In this document: piece by piece, positions 49,843 through 59,022 of the stretch
Position numbering within the stretch: the first letter of the stretch is position 1
Layout: the number at the start of each line of letters is the position of its first letter
Assembly (NCBI RefSeq): GCF_024137025.1
Contig: NZ_JAMYJR010000026.1
Span: forward strand, 62,001-126,000
Length of the DNA: 64,000 bases
Source of the DNA: Paractinoplanes aksuensis
Lineage (GTDB): Bacteria; Actinomycetota; Actinomycetes; Mycobacteriales; Micromonosporaceae
Direction of reading: 5' to 3'
Made by a program: the position numbers and the translations under genes
Notes under the pieces: model-generated
The model's input: the letters and a program-made list of their open reading frames with translations, nothing else
What the model was told of the DNA's origin: nothing
Databases searched by the model: none

Positions 49843-52065
49843 ATGGGGCGAACACTGCGGGTGTCCGCGGCGCTGCTGGCGGTGGTGACCGCCGGCGTCA
49901 TCGTGAACGCGGTCAACCCGGTGATCCCCTGGGTGCTGCTCTGGTTGCCCGGCGTGATCGGCGCGGCCGTCCTCGCCTTCGACAGCTTCCGCACCGGCCG
50001 GGCCGAGCATCTCCCACCGGCCGTACGCCAGTTCTGGCGACGGATCGGCGTGATCTGCATCCCGGTCGGCCTCGGCAATGCGGCTCAGGCCTACCACGTG
50101 CTGACCGTGCCCGATCCGGCCCGGCCCGGCGCCAACCTCGGGCAGATCGCCTTCCAGGGCATCGCCGTCGTGCTCGTCATGTACACGCTGCTGCGCCTCC
50201 CGTTCGGCCAGCAGACCCGGGGCGAATTGTTCCGGGTGGTGCTCGACGCGGGCACTGTGATGCTGGCCTGCGCGGTCTACCTGTGGCACTTCAGCGGCCG
50301 GTACGCGCTCGAGGACGGCGACCCGCGCCTGCTCTACACCTCGCTGGTGTTGAGCACGCTGGCCCTGCTGGCCGTCTTCGCCGTGGCCAAGTTCCTGTTG
50401 ACCAGCCAGAACCACATGGACGCGGGCGCGCTGCGACTCATCGGCGTCGCCGTCGCGATCGGCGCGATCGGTCCCGTGCTGCGCCCCCTGTTCGAGTCGT
50501 GGAACCCCAACCTGTACCCGGACATGATCGACCTGCCCGCCCTCTACCTCTGCGCGGTGCTGGCCAACCGCCGGCAGCGGGCGGTGCGGCCCGGCCCGCG
50601 CCGCGGGGACAAACCGGTTCGCCGGCGCCCGTTCAGTTTCCTGCCCTACCTGGCCGTCGCGGTGGTCGACGGACTGCTGCTCGCGGTCACCTGGCAGGCC
50701 GACGGCGCCACCCAGCGGATCGTCGTGGTGGCGGCCGTGCTGCTCACTGCCGTCGTCGTGTTGCGCCAGATCACGGCCTTCCGTGACAACGGCCGGCTGC
50801 TGCGTCGCCTCGACCACAACGCCACCCACGACGCGCTGACCCAACTGCCCAACCGGGTGCTGTTCCACGAGCGGCTGCGGCGGGCGCTGGACAGCCCGGG
50901 GGCCCGTCCGGTCGCCGTCGCGCTGATCGACCTCGACGACTTCAAAGAGGTCAACGACACCCTGGGCCACGAGATCGGCGACCAGCTGCTGATCGCGGTC
51001 GCCCAGCGCCTGGCCGGCTGCCTGCGGGCCGAGGACACGGTGGCCCGGCTCGGCGGCGACGAGTTCGTGGTGGTGATCGACGGCGCCGACCCCGCCGCGG
51101 CCGACCTCGCGGCCCAGCGCATGATCGACTCGCTGCGGGCGCCGGTGCCTGTCGACGGGCACGAGCTGCCCATCCGAGCCAGCATCGGCATCGCCGACGG
51201 CCGGGCCGGGGACGACCCGAGCGTGTTGTTGCGACAGGCCGACATTGCGATGTACGCGGCCAAGGCGCTCCCCGGCACGGCCGCGCTGCACTACAACGCG
51301 GACATGGCCGCCACCTCCGTCGGCTCTGACCTGCAGGACGCGATCCGCGACGAGCAACTGTTCCTGCTTTTCCAGCCGATCGTGGCGCTCGACGAGGACC
51401 ACCGCGTGCTGGGCGCCGAAGCCCTAGTGCGCTGGAACCACCCGGTCCACGGCACGCTCGCGCCGGACACGTTCCTGCCGCTGGCCGAACGTACGGGCCT
51501 GATCGTGCCCCTCGGTCGCTGGGTGCTGCGCGCCTCGCTGCGCCACCTGTCGACCTGGCCCGCCGGCACCCTCCTCAACATCAACATCTCGGCCCGCGAC
51601 CTGCGCGAAGCGGACTTCGCCACCGCCGTGGCGGCCCTGCTCGAGGAGTACGGCGTAGCCCCGGCCCAGATCACCCTGGAGATCACCGAGTCGATGCCGG
51701 TCGAACCGGGCGAGTCGTTCACGGTGCTCAACGAGCTGCGCGCGCTCGGCGTCAAACTGGCCCTGGACGACTTCGGCACCGGAAGCTCGCCGCTCAGCCT
51801 GCTCCACGACGTGCCGCTGGACGAGGTCAAGCTCGACCGCGCGTTCACCCAGGCCGACCCGGACGGCCGGGTCTCGGTCGCCGCGGGCGTGGCCCACCTG
51901 GCCGGGGCGCTGCAACTGCACGCGGTGGCCGAGGGCGTCGAGACCCCCGAGCAGGCCGAGCGGTTGCGCGAGCTGGGCTACCGGGCCGCGCAGGGCTACC
52001 TCTTCGCCCGCCCCATGCCGGCCGCCGACTTCGAGGCCCTACTGCCGGCGGCGGCCCGCGCCTAA
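49843..52065 (+). CDS. Membrane GGDEF-EAL protein (c-di-GMP turnover)
   Basis: A 740-residue protein starting at ATG 49843 (GAGGAGG upstream). About eight to ten hydrophobic helices occupy residues 1-310 as a MASE-like sensor. A GGDEF domain follows with intact RLGGDEF (404-408) and a RxxD inhibitory site (RAED, 395-398) five residues before it. The EAL domain has AEALVRW (526-528), NINIS, EITES, DDFGTGSS, KLDRAF and AEGVET, so the phosphodiesterase residues are present too. Both synthesis and breakdown of c-di-GMP are possible. The candidate FliA/WhiG-type promoter suggests expression with motility or sporulation genes. Confidence 0.92.
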   Translation: MGRTLRVSAALLAVVTAGVIVNAVNPVIPWVLLWLPGVIGAAVLAFDSFRTGRAEHLPPAVRQFWRRIGVICIPVGLGNAAQAYHVLTVPDPARPGANLGQIAFQGIAVVLVMYTLLRLPFGQQTRGELFRVVLDAGTVMLACAVYLWHFSGRYALEDGDPRLLYTSLVLSTLALLAVFAVAKFLLTSQNHMDAGALRLIGVAVAIGAIGPVLRPLFESWNPNLYPDMIDLPALYLCAVLANRRQRAVRPGPRRGDKPVRRRPFSFLPYLAVAVVDGLLLAVTWQADGATQRIVVVAAVLLTAVVVLRQITAFRDNGRLLRRLDHNATHDALTQLPNRVLFHERLRRALDSPGARPVAVALIDLDDFKEVNDTLGHEIGDQLLIAVAQRLAGCLRAEDTVARLGGDEFVVVIDGADPAAADLAAQRMIDSLRAPVPVDGHELPIRASIGIADGRAGDDPSVLLRQADIAMYAAKALPGTAALHYNADMAATSVGSDLQDAIRDEQLFLLFQPIVALDEDHRVLGAEALVRWNHPVHGTLAPDTFLPLAERTGLIVPLGRWVLRASLRHLSTWPAGTLLNINISARDLREADFATAVAALLEEYGVAPAQITLEITESMPVEPGESFTVLNELRALGVKLALDDFGTGSSPLSLLHDVPLDEVKLDRAFTQADPDGRVSVAAGVAHLAGALQLHAVAEGVETPEQAERLRELGYRAAQGYLFARPMPAADFEALLPAAARA

Positions 52066-52074
52066 GGTCGGATC

Positions 52075-52524
52075 ATGGAGACCTTCCACCGCCCGGCCGT
52101 ACGCGTAATCTGCTTCGACGCCGACGGCCGGGTGCTCCTGATGAACTGGCGCGACCCGCACGACGGCGCCCGCCTGTGGGAACCGCCGGGCGGCGGCATC
52201 GAGGAGGGCGAGACGCCCCTCGAGACGGCCCGCCGCGAACTGGCCGAGGAGACCGGCCTCGACCCGGCCCGCGTGAGCGAGAACTTCATCGACGTCCACC
52301 GCGAGGCCCAGTGGAAGGGCCGGCTCTTCACGGGCAACGAGCAGTTCTTCGCGGCCCACTACGACACAGCGCGCCCGGCCCTCTCGGCCGCCGGCCTGAT
52401 GCCGTACGAGGTGGAAGAGCTGCTCGGCCACGCCTGGGTCAGCCCCACCGACTTCCCCACCCTCCCCGACCGCCTCGAACCACCCCACCTGGCCGCCATC
52501 GTCGCCCAGCTCTACTCGAAGTAG
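52075..52524 (+). CDS. NUDIX hydrolase
   Basis: A 149-residue NUDIX protein with a complete Nudix box, GGIEEGETPLETARRELAEE followed by TGL (consensus G-x5-E-x7-REU-x-EE-x-GU), in the segment at about residues 38-61. It hydrolyses a nucleoside diphosphate linked to another moiety; the substrate is unknown. It follows the GGDEF-EAL gene by nine bases. Its 3' end overlaps the convergent phosphotransferase-like gene by 13 bases. Confidence 0.9.
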   Translation: METFHRPAVRVICFDADGRVLLMNWRDPHDGARLWEPPGGGIEEGETPLETARRELAEETGLDPARVSENFIDVHREAQWKGRLFTGNEQFFAAHYDTARPALSAAGLMPYEVEELLGHAWVSPTDFPTLPDRLEPPHLAAIVAQLYSK

Positions 52525-53379
52525 GCCGTGAGGTAGCGGAGGGAGTCGTCGCGGTCGGGGCCGGCTGTGTGGGGGTGGCGGAGTTCGTCGGTGTAGATGG
52601 CCAGGTCGGCCAGGGTCCACCAGAGGCGGTAGAAGGCGAGCGTGCCGCGCGCGACCGAGTGGCCGGTGCGGTGCTCGTAGTGGGTCAGCACGGTGTCGTC
52701 GTTCTCCGGTGGGGCGCCGAACATCGTGCTGGTCAGCATCCAGAGGTCGCGTTCGGGCGGGGCCAGGCGGGCGGTGTCCCAGTCGATCAGCCGGGGGCCG
52801 CCGGGGGTTCGCAGGACGTTGCCGGGGTGGGGCTCGCCGTGGGTGACGACCCAGTCGGTTCTGGGGGAGACGGCGGCGGCCCGCTCGTCGAATTCCTGGA
52901 GCCAGTCCGCCACGCGGGGGGCATGACGGATCAGGGTCTGGCGGGCCGGTTCGGCGTACGGGCCGGTCGTCCACGGGTGGTGCCGGTCGGCCAGCGCTGC
53001 TTCCAGGTCTGCGCGGCCGGGCAGGCGCAGGTCGGTGGCGAGCGCGATCGGTGGCGGCGCCGCCCGGTGCAGGTCGATCAAGAGATCGAGTACGGCGGCC
53101 CGGTCGTCCGGCGCCCTCGCGGTCGGGGACCGGGGCCAGCACGAACCGGAGGCCGGCCTCGCTTAGTGCGGTGGCCGTGCCCAGCGCTCGCTGCAAGGTC
53201 GGCAGATCGGATCGCCCGTCGACGGTGACGAACCAGCGCCCGTCGACGGCCCAGTGGTAGCCGCCGGCGCCCACGGGGAGGAACTCGATCTCTCGCGTCC
53301 GCAGGTTCCAGCCCTCGGCCAGGCCGCGGATCAGATCGTCGTCGCTCAGGCCAACGGGTCGCTCGCGCACGGTCCGCAT
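52512..53379 (-). pseudogene. Aminoglycoside phosphotransferase-like gene broken by a frameshift
   Basis: Read from ATG 53379, about 93 residues of an APH-like N-terminal lobe (EIEFLPVGAGGYHWAVDGRWFVTVDG) are in one frame. From about 53110 the family sequence continues in another frame (DDRAAVLDLLIDLHRA...) with the intact catalytic segment WVVTHGEPHPGNVL and the metal-binding LIDWDTARLAPPERDLW, ending at 52512. Together the parts make about 288 residues, the usual APH-family length. A single-base indel near 53105-53125 (GAGGGCGCCGGACGACCGG in coding sense) explains the break. I see no slippery heptamer. It could be a true pseudogene or a sequencing error. Confidence 0.8.
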
Positions 53380-53437
53380 TGTCGCGCGGATCGCCGCGAT
53401 CGGCGCGCTGTTGACAACCGGCTCAGCGCGGGCCGAG

Positions 53438-55669
53438 TCAGGGAAAGAGCAGGTCGCTGATGGCGGCGCCGGTCAGGGGCTCGGCGAAGTAGTAGCCCTG
53501 GCCCAGCTCGCAGTTGCCGCCGGCCAGCGACGTCAGCTGGCCCGCGTGCTCGATGCCCTCGGCGATGGTCGACAGTTCGAGCGCACGCCCCAGCTGGATG
53601 ATCCCGTGGGTGAGCGCGGCCGCGGTGGGTTCGTCCACGACGTCGTCCACGAAGGATTTGTCGATCTTGATGATGTCGACCGGGAAACGGCGCAGGTAGG
53701 CCAGCGACGAGTAGCCGGTGCCGAAGTCGTCGATGGCCAGGCGGAGGCCGAGCGCCTTGAGCGCCCCCAGCCGTTCCAGCGTGGCCGCGCGGTGATCGAC
53801 CAGCAGCGACTCCGTCAGTTCGAGGACGAGCCGGTCGGGGGCCAGGCCGGCCGACTTCAGGGCCGAGTCCACCACGTGGACCAGCGCCGCCTGCTCGAGT
53901 TGTACGGCCGAGATGTTGACGCTCACCGTCAGCGGCGGGCCCTCACGCCGGGCGTTCCACTGGGCGACCCGGGCGGTCGCCTCGCGCAGCACCCACTCGC
54001 CGATCGGCACGATCATGCCGGTCTCCTCGGCCAGCGGGATGAAGTCCATCGGCGGCACGATGCCCTTGTCGGGGTGCATCCAGCGGATCAGCGCCTCGAC
54101 GCCGGTGATCTCGCCCGTGTGCAGGTGCACGATCGGCTGGTAGCGCAGCTCGAACTCGTGCCGCACGACGGCTCGGCGCAGGTCGGCCTCGAGCGCGATG
54201 TGTTCCTGGAAAGCCTCCTGCATGGCCGGCTCGAACACCTCGAACCGGTCCTTGCCGTGCTTCTTGGCCTGGTACATGGCGAGGTCGGCGTGGACCATGA
54301 GCTCGGCCACGGCGTGCTGGTCGGGCCCGCTGAACGCGACGCCGATGCTCGAGCTGATGAAGGTCTCGGAGCCGAGCAGGTCGAACGGCTCGCGCAGGGC
54401 GTCGAGGATGCGCTGGGCCACCGGCACGGCCTCGCCGGCGTCGAGCACGCCCGGCAGCAGCACCGCGAACTCGTCGCCGCCGAGGCGGGCGGCCGTGTCG
54501 CCGTCGCGCAGGCAGCTCTGGATGCGGTCGGCCACGCCGGTCAGCAGCGCGTCGCCCGCCGCGTGCCCGAGCGAGTCGTTGACGACCTTGAAACGGTCGA
54601 GGTCGACGAAGAGCACGGCCGCGCCCAGGCCGGTCGGGCCGAGGGCCTCCTCCATGCGGGTCTGGAACAGCGCGCGGGTGGCCAGGCCGGTCAGCGAGTC
54701 GAGGAACGCCTGGTTCATCGCCTCCAGGGTGCGGGCGTCGGTCAGGGCCAGGCTGAGGTGCTCGGCGAACGCCTGCAGGATCTCCTTGGCCGGCTTCTCC
54801 CAGACCCGGCGGGAGCCGAACGTGCCGACGGTGAGGCTGCCGACGGCGTGCCCGTTGACCCGCACGGGGGCGGCCATCACGGACTCGAGCTGGATGGCGG
54901 TCATCGGGGGCAGGGCGATCGGGCACGAGGCGTAGTCCTCGACGGCGACCAGCTCGTCACCGAGGATGGCCAGGCCGGAGACGCCGCCCGAGGCGATCGG
55001 GATGCGGTGGCGCTTGGCCGCGGCGCCGGGCGGCACACCGAGGGCGGCGACGGTGCTGCCGAGCGTACGGTCGTCCGGTTCGAGCAGGTTGATGGCGACC
55101 ATGTCCACGCCGAGCAGGTCGCGCACGGCGGCCAGGACCATGTCGAAGATCTGCGGAACGGGCAGGCGGCGGCCGATCGCGCGCTGCACGGCGGCCATCT
55201 CCTCGAAGACGCGCCGGCCCTGGTCGAGGTAGCCGAGCAGACGGCCGTTCTCCTCGGCGTAGCGGCGCTCGGACTCGATCATGTGCAGCGACTGGAGGCT
55301 GAGTTCGAGCACCCGGGCCAGCCCACGGAGCAGGCACACCTCTTCGGCGGTGAAGGGCCCACGGGTACGCCCGAGGATCAGCACCCCGGTGGCCGACCCG
55401 CCGATCGTGGCGTGGGTGGCCGCGTACCGGCCGGACGGCAGCTCGAGGGTGCTCCGCCGACCGGCGGCGACCTCGGCCAGCGGATGAGCGGGCACCTTGT
55501 CGGCGGGCAGGCCGATGGCCGCCACGACGCCGCCGTCGATCATGAGGACGGCGATGTCGGCGCCGAGGGCGCGCGCCGCGCATTCCACGGCAGCGTGGTG
55601 CGCGGCCGGACCGTCGGGACGGTCGGCGACCGCCGAGAGGAACTCACCGAGCTGATCTGTCGCTAGCAC
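53438..55669 (-). CDS. GAF-GGDEF-EAL protein (c-di-GMP turnover)
   Basis: A 743-residue soluble protein starting at GTG 55669. Two GAF-like sensory regions lie at residues ~5-130 and ~160-310 (RLPVPQIFDMVLAAVRDLLGVDMVAINLL...ESVMAAPVRVNGHAVGSLTVG). The GGDEF domain has RLGGDEF (397-401) and a RxxD I-site (RDGD) five residues upstream. The EAL domain starts at VEALIRW (525-527) and has VNISA, LELTES, DDFGTGYSS, KIDKSF and AEGIE, all needed for phosphodiesterase activity. A cytoplasmic ligand or redox signal probably switches the balance. Confidence 0.92.
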   Translation of the reverse strand: MLATDQLGEFLSAVADRPDGPAAHHAAVECAARALGADIAVLMIDGGVVAAIGLPADKVPAHPLAEVAAGRRSTLELPSGRYAATHATIGGSATGVLILGRTRGPFTAEEVCLLRGLARVLELSLQSLHMIESERRYAEENGRLLGYLDQGRRVFEEMAAVQRAIGRRLPVPQIFDMVLAAVRDLLGVDMVAINLLEPDDRTLGSTVAALGVPPGAAAKRHRIPIASGGVSGLAILGDELVAVEDYASCPIALPPMTAIQLESVMAAPVRVNGHAVGSLTVGTFGSRRVWEKPAKEILQAFAEHLSLALTDARTLEAMNQAFLDSLTGLATRALFQTRMEEALGPTGLGAAVLFVDLDRFKVVNDSLGHAAGDALLTGVADRIQSCLRDGDTAARLGGDEFAVLLPGVLDAGEAVPVAQRILDALREPFDLLGSETFISSSIGVAFSGPDQHAVAELMVHADLAMYQAKKHGKDRFEVFEPAMQEAFQEHIALEADLRRAVVRHEFELRYQPIVHLHTGEITGVEALIRWMHPDKGIVPPMDFIPLAEETGMIVPIGEWVLREATARVAQWNARREGPPLTVSVNISAVQLEQAALVHVVDSALKSAGLAPDRLVLELTESLLVDHRAATLERLGALKALGLRLAIDDFGTGYSSLAYLRRFPVDIIKIDKSFVDDVVDEPTAAALTHGIIQLGRALELSTIAEGIEHAGQLTSLAGGNCELGQGYYFAEPLTGAAISDLLFP

Positions 55670-55932
55670 GGCTTGTCAGTCGTCCCCGGACGCGGCGACC
55701 TGAGGGAAACGGGCCCGCCCGAGCTCACACGACCGGTCACGATGTGGGCATGATTTCCGGGGAAACGGTCAGGCGATTAGCGCGCTTGGTCGTACTTTGG
55801 AACGATCTTGAGCGACCTCGGGACCCGATCAAACGGGCAAGTAAACAACGAAGTCCGTGAGCTTGTGATGGAGGCCACAGGTTTCTCCGGTGTTACAAAT
55901 AGGTCGGTCAACGAGGCGGGAGGTGGCGGCAA

Positions 55933-56694
55933 TTGAATGCGGACGAGCGGCAGCATCAGATCGTCGCCCTGGCCCGCCGGCACGGTGAGGTCGAGGTCGC
56001 GAAACTCGCGGCCGAACTCGACGTGTCCGCCGAAACCATTCGCCGCGATCTGCGGCTGCTCGAGAAGCACGGCCTGATCCGGCGGACGCACGGCGGGGCC
56101 TACCCCGTGGAGACCGCGAAATTCGAGACCGACCTCGCCATGCGGACCATTCGCGGGGTGCCCGAAAAGCGGCGGATCGCGGCCGCCGCGGCCGGGCTCA
56201 TCGGCGACGCGGAGACGATCTTCATCGACGAGGGGTTCACCCCTCAGCTGATCGCCGAGGCGCTGCCGGCCGACCGGCCGCTCACCGTGGTGACCGCGTC
56301 GCTCAACACCGCGGCCTGGATGGCGGCCAACTCGCCGGCCACGGTCCTGCTGCTCGGGGGCCGGGTGCGGGGGCGCACGCTGGCCACCGTCGACCACTGG
56401 GCGGCGGCCATGGTCTCCGGTTTCGTGATCGACCTGGCCTTCATCGGGGCCAACGGGATCTCCCGCGAGGTCGGGCTCACGACACCCGACCCGGCCGTCG
56501 CCGACGTGAAGGCGCGGGCGGTGGCGGCGGCCCGGCGCCGGGTCTTCGTCGGCATTCACACGAAATTCGGCGTTCGCACATTCTGCCGATTCGCCGAGAT
56601 ATCTGATTTCGAGTCACTGGTCACGGACACCGCATTACCGGTTTCCGAGGCGAACCGCTATTCCCGGTTGGGCCCCCAGGTCATCCGGGTCTGA
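55933..56694 (+). CDS. DeoR-family transcriptional regulator
   Basis: A 253-residue regulator that begins at TTG 55933, supported by GGGAGG upstream. The N-terminal winged helix reads VEVAKLAAELDVSAETIRRDLRLLEKHGLIRRTHGGA, typical of DeoR/GlpR. The C-terminal sugar-phosphate-sensing domain has FIDEGFTPQLIAEAL, TVVTASLN and FIGANGISREVGLTTPDPAVADVK. It sits 48 bases before a polyol import operon and is the likely controller. Confidence 0.9.
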   Translation: MNADERQHQIVALARRHGEVEVAKLAAELDVSAETIRRDLRLLEKHGLIRRTHGGAYPVETAKFETDLAMRTIRGVPEKRRIAAAAAGLIGDAETIFIDEGFTPQLIAEALPADRPLTVVTASLNTAAWMAANSPATVLLLGGRVRGRTLATVDHWAAAMVSGFVIDLAFIGANGISREVGLTTPDPAVADVKARAVAAARRRVFVGIHTKFGVRTFCRFAEISDFESLVTDTALPVSEANRYSRLGPQVIRV

Positions 56695-56713
56695 TTCAAC
56701 AACTCCCCACTCG

Positions 56714-56735
56714 CCGTTTTCGAATAAAACGGAGG
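56714..56735 (+). promoter_or_regulatory. Hairpin overlapping the ribosome site of the binding-protein gene
   Basis: CCGTTTT (56714-56720) and AAAACGG (56726-56732) form a 7-bp stem with a 5-base loop. The right arm runs into the GGAGG ribosome site at 56731-56735, so folding could limit translation of the binding protein. It could equally be a DNA operator for the DeoR regulator. Confidence 0.5.
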
Positions 56736-56742
56736 TTCCACC

Positions 56743-58092
56743 ATGTCCAAAAAACTAGCTGTGGTGGCGGTCGGGCTGCTGGCCTTCACGGCCGCGTGCT
56801 CGGGCGCCGGCTCGACCACCAGCGGTGGCGGCGACTCGGCCGACAACACCATCACCGCCCTGATGGTCGGCAACCCGCAGATGGAGGACATCCAGAAGCT
56901 GACCGCCGAGAACTTCACGAAGCAGACCGGCATCACCGTGAAGTTCACGATCCTCCCGGAGAACGAACTGCGGGACAAGGTCACCCAGGACGTCGCCAAC
57001 CAGGGCGGGCAGTACGACGTGGCCACGGTCGGCGCGTACGAGGTGCCGATCTGGGCCAAGAACGGCTGGCTGCACGAGGTGTCGACGCAGATGGACGCGG
57101 ACACCGCCTATGACAAGGCCGACCTGATCAAGCCGATGGTGTCGTCGCTGAGCGGCGAGGACGGCAAGCTCTACGCGGCGCCGTTCTACGGCGAGTCCTC
57201 GTTCCTCATGTACAACAAGGAACTCTTCGACGCCAAGGGCATCACGATGCCCGAGAAGCCGACCTGGGCCCAGGTCGCCGAGTACGCGGCCAAGGTCGAG
57301 GACAAGAGCAAGGGCATCTCCGGCATCTGCCTGCGCGGCCTGCCCGGCTGGGGTGAGCTGTTCGCGCCGCTGACCACCGTGGTCAACACGTACGGCGGCA
57401 CCTGGTTCGACAAGGACTGGAACGCCCAGGTCAACTCCCCGGAGTTCAAGGAAGCGACCAACTTCTACGTCAACCTGCTCAAGCAGCACGGTCAGCCCGG
57501 CGCCCCGCAGTCCGGCTTCACCGAGTGCCTGAACACGTTCGGCCAGGGCAAGGCGGCCATGTGGTACGACGCCACGTCGGCCGCGGGCACGCTCGAGGAC
57601 CCGAACGCCAGCAAGGTCGCCGGCAAGGTCGGCTACGCGTACGCCCCGGTCAACAAGACCGAGTACTCGGGCTGGCTGTGGACGTGGGCCTGGGCGATGC
57701 CCAAGACCACCAAGAAGGCCGACGCCGCCTGGAAGTTCATGAGCTGGGCGACCAGCAAGGACTACGAGAAGCTGGTCGGCGCGCAACTCGGCTGGTCCCG
57801 GGTCCCCTCCGGCAAGCGCACCTCGACCTACTCGATCCCGGAATACAAGGAATCAGCGTCCGCGTTTGCCGACGTCACGCTGGGCTCGATCGAGCACGCC
57901 GACCCGACCAACCCAGGTGTGCAGCCGCGGCCCGCGCTGGGCGTGCAGTTCGTCGGCATCCCCGAGTTCGCCGACCTCGGCACCAAGGTGTCGCAGGAGG
58001 TCAGCGCAGCCATCGCCGGCAGCAACACGGTCGACAAGGCGCTGGCCGACGGTCAGAAGCAGGCCGAAGACGTGGCGAAGAAGTACAAGTAA
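56743..58092 (+). CDS. Polyol/sugar-binding lipoprotein of an ABC importer
   Basis: A 449-residue extracytoplasmic solute-binding protein of the CUT1 class. The signal peptide ends in a lipobox (LLAFTAAC, Cys19). The mature part carries ITALMVGNPQMEDIQKLTAENF, PENELRDKVTQDVANQGGQYDVATVGAYEVPIWAKNGWL and AMPKTTKKADAAWKFMSWATS, reminiscent of sorbitol/mannitol binding proteins (SmoE/MtlE-like). First gene of an operon with two permeases and a zinc dehydrogenase. Confidence 0.88.
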   Translation: MSKKLAVVAVGLLAFTAACSGAGSTTSGGGDSADNTITALMVGNPQMEDIQKLTAENFTKQTGITVKFTILPENELRDKVTQDVANQGGQYDVATVGAYEVPIWAKNGWLHEVSTQMDADTAYDKADLIKPMVSSLSGEDGKLYAAPFYGESSFLMYNKELFDAKGITMPEKPTWAQVAEYAAKVEDKSKGISGICLRGLPGWGELFAPLTTVVNTYGGTWFDKDWNAQVNSPEFKEATNFYVNLLKQHGQPGAPQSGFTECLNTFGQGKAAMWYDATSAAGTLEDPNASKVAGKVGYAYAPVNKTEYSGWLWTWAWAMPKTTKKADAAWKFMSWATSKDYEKLVGAQLGWSRVPSGKRTSTYSIPEYKESASAFADVTLGSIEHADPTNPGVQPRPALGVQFVGIPEFADLGTKVSQEVSAAIAGSNTVDKALADGQKQAEDVAKKYK

Positions 58093-59022
58093 GTGACCAC
58101 TACGGTCGCCCGGCCGGGCAGGCGCACCCAGGCGCCTGCCCCGCCCACCAAGGGCGGAGCCAAAGACCGCTGGGTACGCCGGGCGCCGCTGCTGCCCGCG
58201 CTGATCTTCGCCATCATCGTCACGCAGGTGCCGTTCCTCTACACGATCTATCTGTCCACCACGAGCTGGAACGCGCTGCGCCCCGGGGACAAGCCGTTCG
58301 TCGGGTTCGACAACTACGTCACGGTTCTCTCCGACTCGCGTTTGCGGTCGGCGCTGTTCAACACCGTGGTGCTCACGGCCGGCGCGGTGATCTTCTCGCT
58401 CATCCTCGGCCTGGTGTTCGCGCTGCTGCTCGACCGCAAGTTCCTCGGCCGGGGCATCGTCCGCACCATGCTCATCACGCCGTTCCTGGTGATGCCGATC
58501 GCCGCCGCGCTGCTCTGGAAGCACGCTCTCTTCAACCCGACGTACGGCCTGATCAACGGCATCTTCGGCGGCTCGACCGACTGGGTCTCGTCGTATCCGA
58601 AGGCGGCCGTGATCACCACGCTGGTCTGGCAGTGGACGCCGTTCATGATGCTGATCCTGCTGGCCGGCCTGCAGTCGCAGTCGCACGAGGTGCTGGAAGC
58701 GGCCAAGGTCGACGGGGCCAACGCCTGGCAGATCTTCCGCCGGATGACGATCCCGCACCTGCGGCAGTACCTGGAGCTGGGCGCCCTGCTCGGTTCGATC
58801 TACCTGGTCAACACGTTCGACGCGATCTTCAGCATCACCCAGGGTGGTCCCGGCACGGCAACGACCAACCTGCCGTACGAGATCTACCTGACCATGTTCC
58901 GCAAGTTCGAGTACGGCGAGGCCTCCGCGGCCGGTGTCATCGTGGTGATCCTGACGATCATCGTCGCCACCTTCGCCCTGCGGGTCATCTCGAGCCTGTT
59001 CAAGATGGAGGAGAACCGATGA
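58093..59022 (+). CDS. ABC transporter permease, CUT1 class (MalF-like)
   Basis: A 309-residue permease with six membrane segments after a Pro/Ala-rich cytoplasmic start. The EAA loop that contacts the ATPase reads EVLEAAKVDGANAWQIFRRMTIPHL. The GTG start at 58093 directly follows the binding-protein stop. Pairs with the next permease. Confidence 0.92.
   Translation: MTTTVARPGRRTQAPAPPTKGGAKDRWVRRAPLLPALIFAIIVTQVPFLYTIYLSTTSWNALRPGDKPFVGFDNYVTVLSDSRLRSALFNTVVLTAGAVIFSLILGLVFALLLDRKFLGRGIVRTMLITPFLVMPIAAALLWKHALFNPTYGLINGIFGGSTDWVSSYPKAAVITTLVWQWTPFMMLILLAGLQSQSHEVLEAAKVDGANAWQIFRRMTIPHLRQYLELGALLGSIYLVNTFDAIFSITQGGPGTATTNLPYEIYLTMFRKFEYGEASAAGVIVVILTIIVATFALRVISSLFKMEENR

Noticed and set aside
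53090..53130. Programmed frameshift in the phosphotransferase-like gene
   Set aside because: No slippery heptamer or downstream pseudoknot is evident, and APH enzymes are not known to use one.
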